Shown here: positions 30,685-40,396 of the stretch, piece by piece
How positions within the stretch are numbered: position 1 is the stretch's first letter
How the letters are laid out: every line of letters begins with the position of its first letter
Assembly (NCBI GenBank): GCA_001599355.1
Contig: BCGQ01000005.1
Span: 934,222 to 998,221 of the forward strand
Length of the DNA: 64,000 bases
Direction of reading: 5' to 3'
Origin: Nakazawaea peltata
Lineage: Eukaryota > Ascomycota > Pichiomycetes > Alaninales > Pachysolenaceae
Notes under the pieces: model-generated
Told to the model about the DNA's origin: nothing
What the model saw: the letters and a program-made list of their open reading frames with translations, nothing else
The model's database searches: none
Made by a program: the position numbers and the translations under genes

Positions 30685-31880
30685 ATAGTGAATAAAATTG
30701 AGATAAAGGTCGTGTAGAAATGTACAAACTCTCAAATAGGAAATACTTGATTGGGAAGGTGAGGTAAGTGGAAGTAAAATTAGAGGAGTAGTGTAAATTC
30801 TGCGAATTTAGGTGGAGGATTTATTGGAGCATGTGATGGGTAGGGCTGAAGGGAAGATGGAGGGTAAGGTTGAGAGCAGAGTAGGGAGGGAAAGTGGAAG
30901 AGCCGGTAGGGGAGGAATTAGTGGAGGAATTAGTGGAGGGGATGAGCCAGTAGATGATAGTACCCATATACCTGGCCAGAGACTGAATATGATGGTCAGT
31001 TATTAATCTGAGTATAATATTCAACACTACAATACTCCACTCACCACTACATTTACCCACTACATTCACCTCCCATAATTTTGTAGAACTATGTAATTTT
31101 GCGCCGGAAACCAAGATTACTCGCGCAATTACAAAAACAATAAAGAAAAGAAAGAAAATAAGGACAAAAAAAGAAACAAAAGAGAACAAGACTAATGCGG
31201 GAAGGGAGATTTAATAACGGAGGGAAAGGGCAAAAGCGTACAGACCAAAAGTGGGAGTAAGGAATGAGTTGTGGTGAGGTGGGGTGGTGTAGTTTACTGT
31301 AGTGGTGTATAGTTGTGTATAGTGGTATAGCATAGTGTGTAGTGCTCTGTGTAGTGGTGTAATGATGCAGCACAATCCCCAGCCAAGCTTAGCTCATGCG
31401 CCAAATACCGCTCACAATTAAGCTCAAAATGTTGGCGCACTAAAATAGAAGCGGAAACAAAATAAACCCGAAGGACAAAATAGGGAAGAAATCGAGGAGG
31501 ATTTAATTTCAGGGTGCGAAAGTCAAAGCAGTGGATGAAGTAACAATTCAGTAAGGTGGCTTTTGTTGGACAGAATTGTATTTCTACTATCCTCTCCTGT
31601 CGTCTGCGTCATCTCCATAATCTCCACCATCTACTGTCGTCTCTATCTTTGTACCCTTCTCTTTGTACCCCTCTGCCTCCATGGTTCCCCCCATGGCTCC
31701 CCAATGCTCACCAAGATTATCCTGCCCTTCCCCGGCTTACCCCTAAGCAGCACTTGTTCCTCGCTCACTTCCTACAGATTTTTTCTGCGTTTAAAAAAAA
31801 GGGAAAATTTTTATTATGACAGAATTTAATTGATTAACGGAACAGAATCAGAGTCAAGAGATTGAGAAATTGACACCAAA
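30685..31880. other. CYC8 promoter region
   Basis: These 1.2 kb hold G/T-rich degenerate repeats of the gtagtggtgta type (about 31290-31370), a purine-rich segment (about 30830-30945) and a pyrimidine-rich block (about 31580-31770). Open frames here are low complexity, and I see no gene. Confidence 0.55.
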
Positions 31881-34604
31881 ATGAACATTCCTGCTCAACA
31901 ACAACAACAAGCCGGTGTCGGACCTGGACCTGGTCCACTTCAAGGTCAACCGCCATTAGGAACCTCCGGCGCTCCAACCGCGGCTACTGGGCCTGCCTCG
32001 GGTCCAACCGACCCCGCCACTAACGGCAACTCCGTCCATGACGTCCTCTCACAGTCTACTCTGGAGACTTGGTTGGCTGTCGGTTCTTTACTGGAGACCT
32101 TGGGCGATGTCGACCGCGCCGCCAACGCCTACGATAACACCTTGAAACACCAACCTAACAACCCAATCGCGCTTACTTCTTTGGCCAATTTATACAGATC
32201 CAGAGACTTGTTCGGTAAGCTGGCTGAGTTGTATCAACGCGCTTTAAACTCTCAACCTGAGAATGGTGAGACTTGGGGTCTCTTGGGTCACTGTTACTTG
32301 ATGTTGGACGACTTACAAAGGGCTTATTACCTGTATCAACAGCTGTTATACCATCTCCAGAATCCAAATGTCCCTAAATTATGGCATGGAATTGGTATTT
32401 TATACGATAGATACGGTTCTTTGGAGTATGCTGAGGAACTGTTCGCTCGTGTATTGGAATTGGATCCCAAATTCGACAAGGCTAGTGAAATTTATTTCAG
32501 ATTGGGTATCATTTATAAACATCAGTCGAAATTACAACAACTGTTGGAATGTTTCAAGTACATTCTCACCAATCCACCTCTGCCATTGACTCAGCCGGAT
32601 GTTTGGTTCCAAATTGGTGCTGTTTTGGAACAACAACACGACTATAATGGGGCCAGAGACGCTTATGAACGTGTTTTACTGGTCAATCCAAGACATCTGA
32701 AGGTGTTACAACAATTGGGATGTCTTTATTCACAACAAGAATCTTCTTTCATTGATTTGGACATGTCTTTACGTTTCTTAGGTCAAAGTTTGGAATTGGA
32801 TAACACCGATGCTCATACTTGGTACCATTTAGGTAGAGTTTATATGTCTCGTGGTGATTATACTTCTCTGTATGATTCATTCCAACAAGCTGTCAATAGA
32901 GACCTGAGAAATCCAACATTCTGGTGCTCTATCGGTGTACTTTATTACCAAATCGCTCAATACAGAGACGCTTTGGATCTGTACACTAGAGCCATTAGAT
33001 TGAATCCTTATATTTCTGAGGTTTGGTACGATTTGGGTACCTTGTATGAGACTTGTAACAACCAGATCAACGATGCTTTGGATGCTTATAAGCAAGCTGC
33101 TAGATTGGATCCTAATAATCCTCATATTCAAGAGAGATTGAACCAATTGATCAATTATCAAGAGAAGGGAGGTAATGCCAACCAATCGTTACCACCTCCA
33201 CCTCCTCAAACCCATCAACCACGTTTGCCAACTGGTATGTTACCTCAATCGGGTCTGCCTCAACAGCAACAACAACCTCCACTGCCTGGAGGAATTCCTG
33301 GACATCCTCAAATGCAATTGCAAGTTCCAGGTCAACCACCTGTTCCGGGCCAACTGCCAGCTCCACTTTCAGCTGAATCTCATCTTCAACTGCCTATTCC
33401 TTCTCAAGAGACTAGTAGTCCTGCTGCTGCTGCTGCCGCTGCTCCAGGGGGTTCTACTGCTCCTCAACTGGCTTACTCTTTGCCTACCCCAGTCTCTCTG
33501 CCTCAAGCAAGTACTGAACCTAAGAGAGAGTTGGAAGATCCAAGAGATCCAAATAACTTGAAGAAACCAAAGAAGGAGAAGAAGGATAAGTCCAAGAGAG
33601 CCAATACAAAGACTCCTGTTTCATCTATGGATGAGCTTCTGAAGAAGGCTCGCAAGAGAAAGGGAAGAGACTCTGCTGAGGCTTCTCCTCTGATGAGCAA
33701 CAATGAATTGGCATCTACTTCTGTACATGGATCTCCTGAGCATGGAGATGTGTCGATTGTTTCTGTTGAGAATGGAGAGAGTGCTGCACCAGAGACTGTT
33801 GCTGCCCCAGTTGAGCATGAACCTGTTCTGACTAGTACCGAGGTAGCTGCTCTGCCAGTTGCTGAACCTGTTGAACTGGAAACTAAGACAGAACAACCAG
33901 TTGCTGAGCCAGAAGCTCCTAGTGCTCCTGTTGAAGAGACCAGAGTTTCGGAGGTTGTTGCTGAGCCGGTTGCTGTTGCTCCAGTTGCTCTGGAAGTTAC
34001 TCCGGTTCCAGTCGCTTCAGAGGCTGCTGCTCCTGAAGCTGCTGCTGCTCCTGAAGCTCCTTCTGAAGTTGCTTCTGAGCCAGTCGCTGCGCCAGTCGCT
34101 CTGGAAGTTGCTGAGCCGGTCGTTGCTCCAGTAACTGAACCTGTTGCTGAGCCTGCTACTGAGCCAGTCGTTGCTGAGCCAGTTGCTGAGCCAGTTGCTG
34201 AACCAGCTGCCGAGCCTGCTGCTCCAGTTGCCGAGCCAGTTGCTGAACCTGTTGCTGAGCCTGCTGCTCCGGTTGCTGAGCCTGCTGCTCCGGTTGCTGA
34301 GCCTGCTCCAACTGCCGAATCTTCCACTCCTGCTCCTGCTGAACCTGTTGCCGCTCCTGCTGCTGAACCTACCCCTGCTGCTTCCTCCGAAAATGGTTCA
34401 AAACCAACTGAGTCCCTGGATCTCTCTCTGGCCCCTGCCCTGCCACTGCCTCTGGAGCAAACCGAACTCAAACCATTGGAAAGAGAAGCAGAACCTGAAG
34501 AAGACGAAGAAGAAGACGAAAAACAAGAAGATTCCAAACAACCAGAAACTGAAGCTCCTGTCAGAAAGGTAGAAGAAGATGAAAACTACGATGACGATGA
34601 GTAG
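31881..34604 (+). CDS. CYC8: general corepressor Cyc8 (Ssn6), TPR protein
   Basis: The 907-residue protein has about ten tandem TPR units (residues about 58-430) nearly colinear with S. cerevisiae Cyc8, for example LGHCYLMLDDLQRAYYLYQQ, KLWHGIGILYDRYGSLEYAE and AIRLNPYISEVWYDLGT. With Tup1 it forms the corepressor recruited by many DNA-binding proteins. CTG codons at 32331 and 32343 (residues 151 and 155) fall on Ala of the S. cerevisiae TPR AYNAYQQALYHL, and other TPR CTGs do the same. After the TPRs come a Pro/Gln-rich linker, a Lys-rich NLS-like segment (KKPKKEKKDKSKR), and about 230 residues of Ala/Glu/Pro/Val repeats where S. cerevisiae has Gln-Ala repeats. The C-terminus is acidic. Confidence 0.97.
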   Translation: MNIPAQQQQQAGVGPGPGPLQGQPPLGTSGAPTAATGPASGPTDPATNGNSVHDVLSQSTLETWLAVGSLLETLGDVDRAANAYDNTLKHQPNNPIALTSLANLYRSRDLFGKLAELYQRALNSQPENGETWGLLGHCYLMLDDLQRAYYLYQQLLYHLQNPNVPKLWHGIGILYDRYGSLEYAEELFARVLELDPKFDKASEIYFRLGIIYKHQSKLQQLLECFKYILTNPPLPLTQPDVWFQIGAVLEQQHDYNGARDAYERVLLVNPRHLKVLQQLGCLYSQQESSFIDLDMSLRFLGQSLELDNTDAHTWYHLGRVYMSRGDYTSLYDSFQQAVNRDLRNPTFWCSIGVLYYQIAQYRDALDLYTRAIRLNPYISEVWYDLGTLYETCNNQINDALDAYKQAARLDPNNPHIQERLNQLINYQEKGGNANQSLPPPPPQTHQPRLPTGMLPQSGLPQQQQQPPLPGGIPGHPQMQLQVPGQPPVPGQLPAPLSAESHLQLPIPSQETSSPAAAAAAAPGGSTAPQLAYSLPTPVSLPQASTEPKRELEDPRDPNNLKKPKKEKKDKSKRANTKTPVSSMDELLKKARKRKGRDSAEASPLMSNNELASTSVHGSPEHGDVSIVSVENGESAAPETVAAPVEHEPVLTSTEVAALPVAEPVELETKTEQPVAEPEAPSAPVEETRVSEVVAEPVAVAPVALEVTPVPVASEAAAPEAAAAPEAPSEVASEPVAAPVALEVAEPVVAPVTEPVAEPATEPVVAEPVAEPVAEPAAEPAAPVAEPVAEPVAEPAAPVAEPAAPVAEPAPTAESSTPAPAEPVAAPAAEPTPAASSENGSKPTESLDLSLAPALPLPLEQTELKPLEREAEPEEDEEEDEKQEDSKQPETEAPVRKVEEDENYDDDE
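34130..34390 (+). repeat. Ala-Glu-Pro-Val coding repeats in CYC8
   Basis: Degenerate 12-18 bp units of the form gct-gag-cct-gct and gct-gag-cca-gtt encode AEPA and AEPV steps. They form a low-complexity linker before the acidic tail. Confidence 0.8.
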
Positions 34605-34647
34605 GTAAAAGACTGTTTTGTATAATTATCAAATACATTGAATGTGT

Positions 34648-35640
34648 TTATTGAGTTAATTGTTGTAGATTGTCGAGAAGTTGTTCTTTTTTGATATAAG
34701 TTTTGTGAGAGTTGGGATTGGAAGCCTTTGAAGTTTTGGAGCTGGCCTTTGGTGTTTTGGAAGCCTTGGAGTTCCTTCTCTTGTTAAGAATATAGAACAG
34801 TGTGACGGTGGTAGTGAAGGTGGTTAACGACCAGAGCGTGGTGACCCCGACAAACATCGATATATAGTAGTAATGGAATACAATAGACTTCAAATTGGTC
34901 AATCTTCTGGTGATTGAGAGAGTGGTGATGGAATTTTGGAAGGTTATTCTATAGTTTGGATCAGCCGAGGCAAATTCGACAACGATATAGTATGGATTCT
35001 TGGTCAATTGAGTCAATTGGATTGAGTTGAGGAGTGGAATGTTGATTAGCTGTGGTAAGTTGTGTAAATTGAATGCTCCTGCCTTATAATATACGACGTC
35101 TTCCCCCCAATATTTGTCTATATTCAAAGTCCTAACCGATTCAAGGTCATTCTGAAGCAATTGACGAGGGATAGTAAGGGACAGACTCAAAGACCATCTT
35201 GGAGGAGCCTTGAATTGCATCTTACGGTTCTGTACCAGTTCCCATTTGCTTAAAATATGTTCCTCATACACCTCTTGGGAGACTATGATGGCTCTGTATT
35301 CGACAGGAATATCCAGAGGAACAATTGACGATGATGATTTAGTGGCTATCGTTAAGGCGGCCTTGAAATTGAGGTCGATATCGAACTTTCCCAGGTCCAG
35401 CTGGTCGAAAGGTGTGATTGGAGGCACTAAGATGAATGGGGTGTACCAAGGATCCAAGTATTTGACCGGGTATTGTAATTGAACAAGACTGCTGGATGGG
35501 ACCAAGACGTCATAGAAGCGCCAGAACAGGAGGATACACCATGGTAATGACCAAACGCTGATGGATAGCACCAGGATGCAGATGTATGAGTATGATCTGA
35601 TGAGCAGGAAAGCTATGGCGAAGATGTTTGGGGATTTCAT
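34648..35640 (-). CDS. SEI1: seipin, lipid droplet assembly protein
   Basis: The first plausible ATG (35640) gives 330 residues starting MKSPNIFAIAFLLIRSYSYI. A membrane span lies near residues 20-45, a lumenal beta-rich domain follows (about 60-240), and a second span is near 260-290 (FHYYYISMFVGVTTLWSL), with a Lys/Ser-rich cytosolic tail. Two spans with both ends in the cytosol and this lumenal domain size fit seipin (Sei1/Fld1, 285 residues in S. cerevisiae), which forms ER rings at lipid droplet contact sites. Sequence identity in this family is low. The frame stays open upstream of the ATG, but that part is Pro-rich and has no support. Confidence 0.62.
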   Translation of the reverse strand: MKSPNIFAIAFLLIRSYSYICILVLSISVWSLPWCILLFWRFYDVLVPSSSLVQLQYPVKYLDPWYTPFILVPPITPFDQLDLGKFDIDLNFKAALTIATKSSSSIVPLDIPVEYRAIIVSQEVYEEHILSKWELVQNRKMQFKAPPRWSLSLSLTIPRQLLQNDLESVRTLNIDKYWGEDVVYYKAGAFNLHNLPQLINIPLLNSIQLTQLTKNPYYIVVEFASADPNYRITFQNSITTLSITRRLTNLKSIVFHYYYISMFVGVTTLWSLTTFTTTVTLFYILNKRRNSKASKTPKASSKTSKASNPNSHKTYIKKEQLLDNLQQLTQ

Positions 35641-36174
35641 GTGGTTTGAGGGAGGGATAGGAATGAGTAAGATTGGAATTGATGTATGGGATTGAATGGG
35701 ATAGAAATCAGGCGGAGGACAGGTGGAAAAATGATGGGACAGGTCGAAAGCAGGCGGAGGATAGGCGGAGGAGAGGGGGAAGGTGGGCGGAACGTAGGTG
35801 GGAAGCAATGCAGAGACGGAGCGTAGGACAGACAGAGACCGCGCAGAAACTGCGCAGAGTCTCGGGGGAATTCTGTAGGAATTCAGGCAGATCCAAGGGG
35901 AACGTTCCAGGGAAAGTGCGCGGAAGTGAGAGGAAATCGGAGGGAGATCCGGAGGGAGAATCAGAGGGGGGCTAGAGAAAGGCTAGTGGGAGAGACAGAG
36001 AGAGACCAGAAGGAGGCAGAGAGAGTAGGCGGGCACGAAGAAGAGCCGGGCACAGGCACTTACACCATTCATGATTTAACGTTTATTGTAACTCAAACTA
36101 GCAGATATATAAAGCAATGACCAGGAGACTAAATAAAGAACAAAATATATGCAAATATATAATAAAATAACACT
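35641..36174. other. purine-rich intergenic region
   Basis: From about 35700 to 36050 the plus strand is strongly G/A-rich with loose cggaggacagg-type repeats. It is the seipin promoter and SFP1 3' flank, and no gene is seen. Confidence 0.55.
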
Positions 36175-37596
36175 TCAATGAGTAGTATGGGCACGATGAT
36201 ACTTCAAACCATTCAAATTCTTATACCTCTTGCCACAAACAGCACAGGCATAAGGCTTGTCCTTCTCATTGGACCCATCTGGATCGATGATACTGAAGGT
36301 TCCATCGGCATTTTGTTGTAAGACTTGGTTCAGATGTCCATGAGCACGATGATATTTCAAACCGTTTTGGTTCTTATAAGTCTTATCACAACCAATGACC
36401 GGACATTTGTATGGTCTACTTTCGTTGTCGTCCATCACGTATAAGTGTCTGGCTGGATCATCGATGTAGATATCGTTCGCCACTTCGCTTACATCTTCCA
36501 TATCCTCATCCATTTCGAATTGCAGGTCATCTCCTGGAGAATGCATGTCGTCTTTACCATGTTGATGCTGTTGATGCTGTTGTTGTAATTGCAGTTGCTG
36601 TTGTTGCTGTAATTGTTGCTGTTGTTGTTGTTGTAGGAGCTGTTGCTGTTGTTGTTGATGCAGTTGTTGTTGTTGTTGCTGTTGTAACTGCTGTTGCTGT
36701 TGCTGTAATTGTTGTTGCAACTGTTGTTGTAATTGCTGCTGTTGTTGTTGTAATTGCAATTGTGGAGAATCCATGATGCTATCAGAAGAGTCCAACTCGG
36801 ACATCTGTTGCTGAGGGGTGAGTGGTTGTTGCAGACTTTGTTTCAAGTTGAAGCTTGTGGTGGTGTTGAAATTGAAATTATCGGAGCCACTTTGGAAATC
36901 TGGAGTATGGAATCTAGAGTTATTGTTGGCGTTGTTCATATTGTTGTTTTGCAGCAAGAATACATCATTTGTAGACACAGTGTCCATGGCATTATTAATG
37001 GGTCTCAGACGAGGAGTTTCCAACGGTGGAGAAGGTTGGATATGAGTTTCCTCATAATGTCTTAAAAGATCATGTAAAGTGGGTAATAACTGACCACAAC
37101 ATGAATAATCCTTACAATAATCCAGCTCCAAATTCAGTAAATAAGCAGAGGAGTTTGCCAGTGGCGAAATGATCATGTGACTATTGTTTGCTCCATGAGC
37201 GTTAGCCTGATGATTTGGGTTCAAATGAGAGTTGGCACCATGGTGTTGGTGTTGCAGAGGCAGCTGTTGCATCATGGCATGCAACTGGTTGGTGTTGTAA
37301 TGATTACCGCCGTTGGCTTGGTTGGAGCTGTTGTAATTCAAAGAAGTGTTGCTCAACGAGTTATTATTGGTGTTATGATAGTTGTTCAAAAGCATCACCT
37401 CGTCTTTCAACCACGACCCGATGGTCACAGAACCGAAAGAGATACCTCCAATTCCTTGAGAATGCAGTATACTCTCCCGCCTTAACCGCGGGTTCTGATA
37501 TATGGAGTTGTTTCTTTGGTAGGTGATATCGATCGGCTGAGGGGCGGTGGCCGCGTCGTTTGACATATGATGGTTGTTCGAGTTGGGTATGGACAT
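36175..37596 (-). CDS. SFP1: C2H2 zinc-finger regulator of ribosome synthesis
   Basis: The 473-residue protein ends with two C2H2 fingers, YKCPVIGCDKTYKNQNGLKYH and YACAVCGKRYKNLNGLKYH, separated by a QNADGTFSIIDPDGS linker. This arrangement matches S. cerevisiae Sfp1, in which the same linker motif occurs. An N-terminal CCGQLLPTLHDLLRHYEETH segment is the third, split finger of the family. Sfp1 activates ribosomal protein and ribosome biogenesis genes under TORC1 and PKA control and has a prion form in S. cerevisiae. A Gln-rich tract (36565-36765, mostly CAA/CAG) lies in the middle. ATG at 37596 gives MSIPNSNNHH. Confidence 0.94.
   Translation of the reverse strand: MSIPNSNNHHMSNDAATAPQPIDITYQRNNSIYQNPRLRRESILHSQGIGGISFGSVTIGSWLKDEVMLLNNYHNTNNNSLSNTSLNYNSSNQANGGNHYNTNQLHAMMQQLPLQHQHHGANSHLNPNHQANAHGANNSHMIISPLANSSAYLLNLELDYCKDYSCCGQLLPTLHDLLRHYEETHIQPSPPLETPRLRPINNAMDTVSTNDVFLLQNNNMNNANNNSRFHTPDFQSGSDNFNFNTTTSFNLKQSLQQPLTPQQQMSELDSSDSIMDSPQLQLQQQQQQLQQQLQQQLQQQQQQLQQQQQQQLHQQQQQQLLQQQQQQQLQQQQQLQLQQQHQQHQHGKDDMHSPGDDLQFEMDEDMEDVSEVANDIYIDDPARHLYVMDDNESRPYKCPVIGCDKTYKNQNGLKYHRAHGHLNQVLQQNADGTFSIIDPDGSNEKDKPYACAVCGKRYKNLNGLKYHRAHTTH
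36565..36765 (-). repeat. polyglutamine-coding repeat in SFP1
   Basis: Mixed CAA and CAG codons, interrupted by Leu and His codons, encode about 65 residues that are mostly Gln. The interruptions are mainly TTA and CTC or CTG; any CTG would be Ala in this code. Confidence 0.8.
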
Positions 37597-39106
37597 CTTG
37601 TCTAAGTGAATCTCTAAGCTTAAAACGATTGATCGATTGATTGATTGATCCGTTGATGTTCAATCCAAGGCTGGCTATTTGTTTAATTAATAATTAAATT
37701 TGTGTGAAGGTTTGGAAATTTGAACGAAAAAGTAGAAATTAGGGAGGGGCAGGAGGGCTGGGGGCAGGGGCAAGAGATGGGGGCAAGTGAGCAGGCATGG
37801 GGGTGGGAGGAGAGGGAGGTTAGGGATAGGATGGGAAAGATGAGGGTATGGAGATGGTTGGGTGTGGAGATGTTTGGTGTGGAGATGTTTGGTGGATATG
37901 GTTGGAGTGGGTGTGCTGAACGTTGTACTAAAAACTCAACTACCTCCCTTCTCTACTTCATCAGATCTCCCGATGGTCAACTCGAAATGAAACTACGGAG
38001 GTAATGGGCAAGAAAAAAGAAACGACTTTACTGGAGATTTTGGAAAATTGGGAATTTTGTTGTTTCTTTTTTTTTTGGATAGAGGTGATGGGAAGGGGAG
38101 AATTGGAGGTGGAGGGTGTGAGTTGGAGGGTGGATGGTGTAAGGTGGAGTAAGGTTGGAGAATGAGAGTGGGAGGATGAGTCGGAATGTGAGTGAAACTG
38201 GCCAAGAGGCACGAATTCCGGTAAATCGAACAGAAATAATATGAGAGAACAATTATTCACTACCGCTTCCAAATAAACCTTGTCTAATCGTTATGAATTA
38301 TCATGCCGAAATATCGAACAACCCGTCTTACATAGCTTTACTTGTCTATACTACGTTGCAGTGGAATACTCGCCCAAATCCATCCAACTTCTCCTATTTT
38401 CCGAGCAGTTGCATCGTCTTCCCTCCTGCTTACTTGCACTTCCATTCGATTTGCCCTTGGCTTTTGGGTCTCCTCCAGTAGAGAACAATAGATTTGTGCA
38501 GTATCAGTTTTGCCCTTTGCCCTTTTATAAAATCTAAGCTTCGGAGCTCAGTTCAAGGCCATCGGTTCTATTTACAAGGCTTATGGAGTGATGACTGAGA
38601 TTCTGAGGTTGATACTCGATACTTGGTCTCGAAGCGTATTACCATTTCTCTGACCATTTTGTACACAATGTTATAACTATTATAACCTTAAATTTTGCCG
38701 GTACCAATCGTGTGCCTGGAAGCAGCAGACAACAAGTATTTTTTATTGCTTTGTTTCTATGAATATTAAGGTAAGAACAATAACATTTTGGAACGTTGAG
38801 CTTGAATAAAGCATCGGTAATAACGTAATAGCGAGGGCATAATACTGTTAAAACTCTTGGATTGGGTACCAATATTACTTTTGAAGTTTTACACCTAGTA
38901 TTTCAACTTAAGGTTATCATGGTCAGTTGGTGCCGCTCAATCGTTTTCGCCAACGTTATGTTGTTCTAATGCATATTTGTCCATTCTGGAGTCGTCCAAT
39001 CTCATCTCGCAGCGGGATCTATTGGCTGAGAAGAGGCATGGGTATGTATCTGTCATTGGAGTGAATTATTTCACGGGTCAATAATGTTAGGGGTACCAAT
39101 TGCCAA

Positions 39107-39198
39107 ATTGGGAAATGGTCAAATATACACTACTCAAAGTTGGTATTGCTGAATTGGGAAATGGTTAAACATACACTACTAAGAGTTGATATTAGATA
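39107..39198. repeat. two-copy tandem repeat, 46-bp unit
   Basis: Both copies contain attgggaaatggt followed by acatacactact or atatacactact and agagttg or aaagttg. They are imperfect, suggesting an older duplication. Confidence 0.75.
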
Positions 39199-40100
39199 AA
39201 CGACCTTTAATGCTCACGTTATACCTAAATAGGCTCAATTGTAAGGCGGGAGCTCGTTTTAGGTAGTGTGACAGAAAAATGTATAGAGAAATGAATCTAA
39301 AAAGTCAAAAGCAGTCCTAATTCTGTGACCAAGTTAATAGGATTGCCATAAGTTAGAAGCTGCCAAAGTTGGAATCTAGAATATGCAGAGTGTTGCCTCA
39401 AAGATTATCGAGTCAAATAGTAATTGGAAAATAGGTTGAAAATGGGACTATTTTTGTTTACAATTTAAGGTTCCTAAATGAATTGAGTAGGTTTAGTCCC
39501 AGTATAGAATTTAAAAGACAGGATTGCTATTGTTTCGAATCAGGTGAAATAATAATTTGGAGGTGCGTAGGAGCAGGAGCACGATAAGTATACGCCGTAG
39601 AGAATCCCGAGCACGACAGTACAAAATTACAGCATTACAGCACAACGGCACAACATTACAGCACAGTTCAGTACATTCACAAACCCTCACCACATCAAAG
39701 CCATTCATCAATAACGTGCACTATCCCTGACATCCTTTGCTTGCTACCTTCAAAACGTGTCCCCACTTATCTGATTTCTATGCCTGCTCTACTTTTATTC
39801 TTTTTTTTTGTATTTTTATAGCACACGTGGGTTGTTGCTTGGCTAGTAATCATCTGCATATTCTTTTCAAAAGTCACAAAAAAAACCGCTATTTTGGCAG
39901 CGCCACCACAAAAGTATCACACGCATCATTACTACAAATTGATTATCTCCCGCAAATGTGCCACCTTCTTCCCCTTTGATTACCTCTGAGCAGCGTGCGT
40001 GCCCTACTCGTTTTATTATCGCTACTAAAAAGAAACGCACGCACACATGCGCTCACGCACGCACGCTCTCTTTATATTGTACTAAAATCTACCGTTACTA

Positions 40101-40112
40101 TCACACGTGTGA
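40101..40112. promoter_or_regulatory. 12-bp palindrome with E-box upstream of bHLH gene
   Basis: TCACACGTGTGA is a perfect palindrome with a CACGTG core about 290 bp upstream of the bHLH gene's ATG. A second CACGTG lies at 39824-39829. CACGTG is the typical target of bHLH factors with the basic-region residues seen here. Confidence 0.45.
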
Positions 40113-40396
40113 CATGTAGCTTAGGGGGGCCTGAGGAAGGGAAGTGGATGGGGAGTGAATTTTCATTTGTATTGGGCATATATATCTGGACGTAGTTGCA
40201 TTTGTGTTATATAAATATAAAATAGTACCGTTTTGACGCTAATACATAAAATCTTATACTTCTAGTCTATCTCATCGTTGAGTCGACATATATTAAGAGA
40301 GGTTGAGAGAACCCATCGCATGAACCATTAATTAAGATTTGATTGTTTTTTCCTTGCTGGTTCAGGGTTCTAAGCATAAGAATTTGAGATTTTAAG

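Larger units (their letters stand above)
37597..40396. other. 2.8-kb divergent intergenic region, SFP1 and bHLH gene
   Basis: This is the largest gap. No frame in it looks like a gene. It holds a purine-rich block with ggtgtggagatgttt repeats (37855-37895), a two-copy 46-bp repeat (39107-39198), two CACGTG E-boxes (39824-39829, 40104-40109) and a short alternating cacgca stretch (about 40035-40065). Large divergent regions between two transcription factor genes often reflect heavy regulation. I looked for tRNA box B sequences and terminal-repeat pairs and found none. Confidence 0.55.

Noticed and set aside
33503-34537. Long antisense Ser/Gly/Ala/Thr-rich frame opposite CYC8
   Set aside because: It mirrors the Ala-Glu-Pro-Val repeats of CYC8, whose own frame is colinear with its orthologue.
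37597-40396. Possible LTR or other mobile element remnants in the largest gap
   Set aside because: I found no terminal repeat pair, primer-binding site, target duplication or polymerase-like frame. The 46-bp tandem repeat is local.
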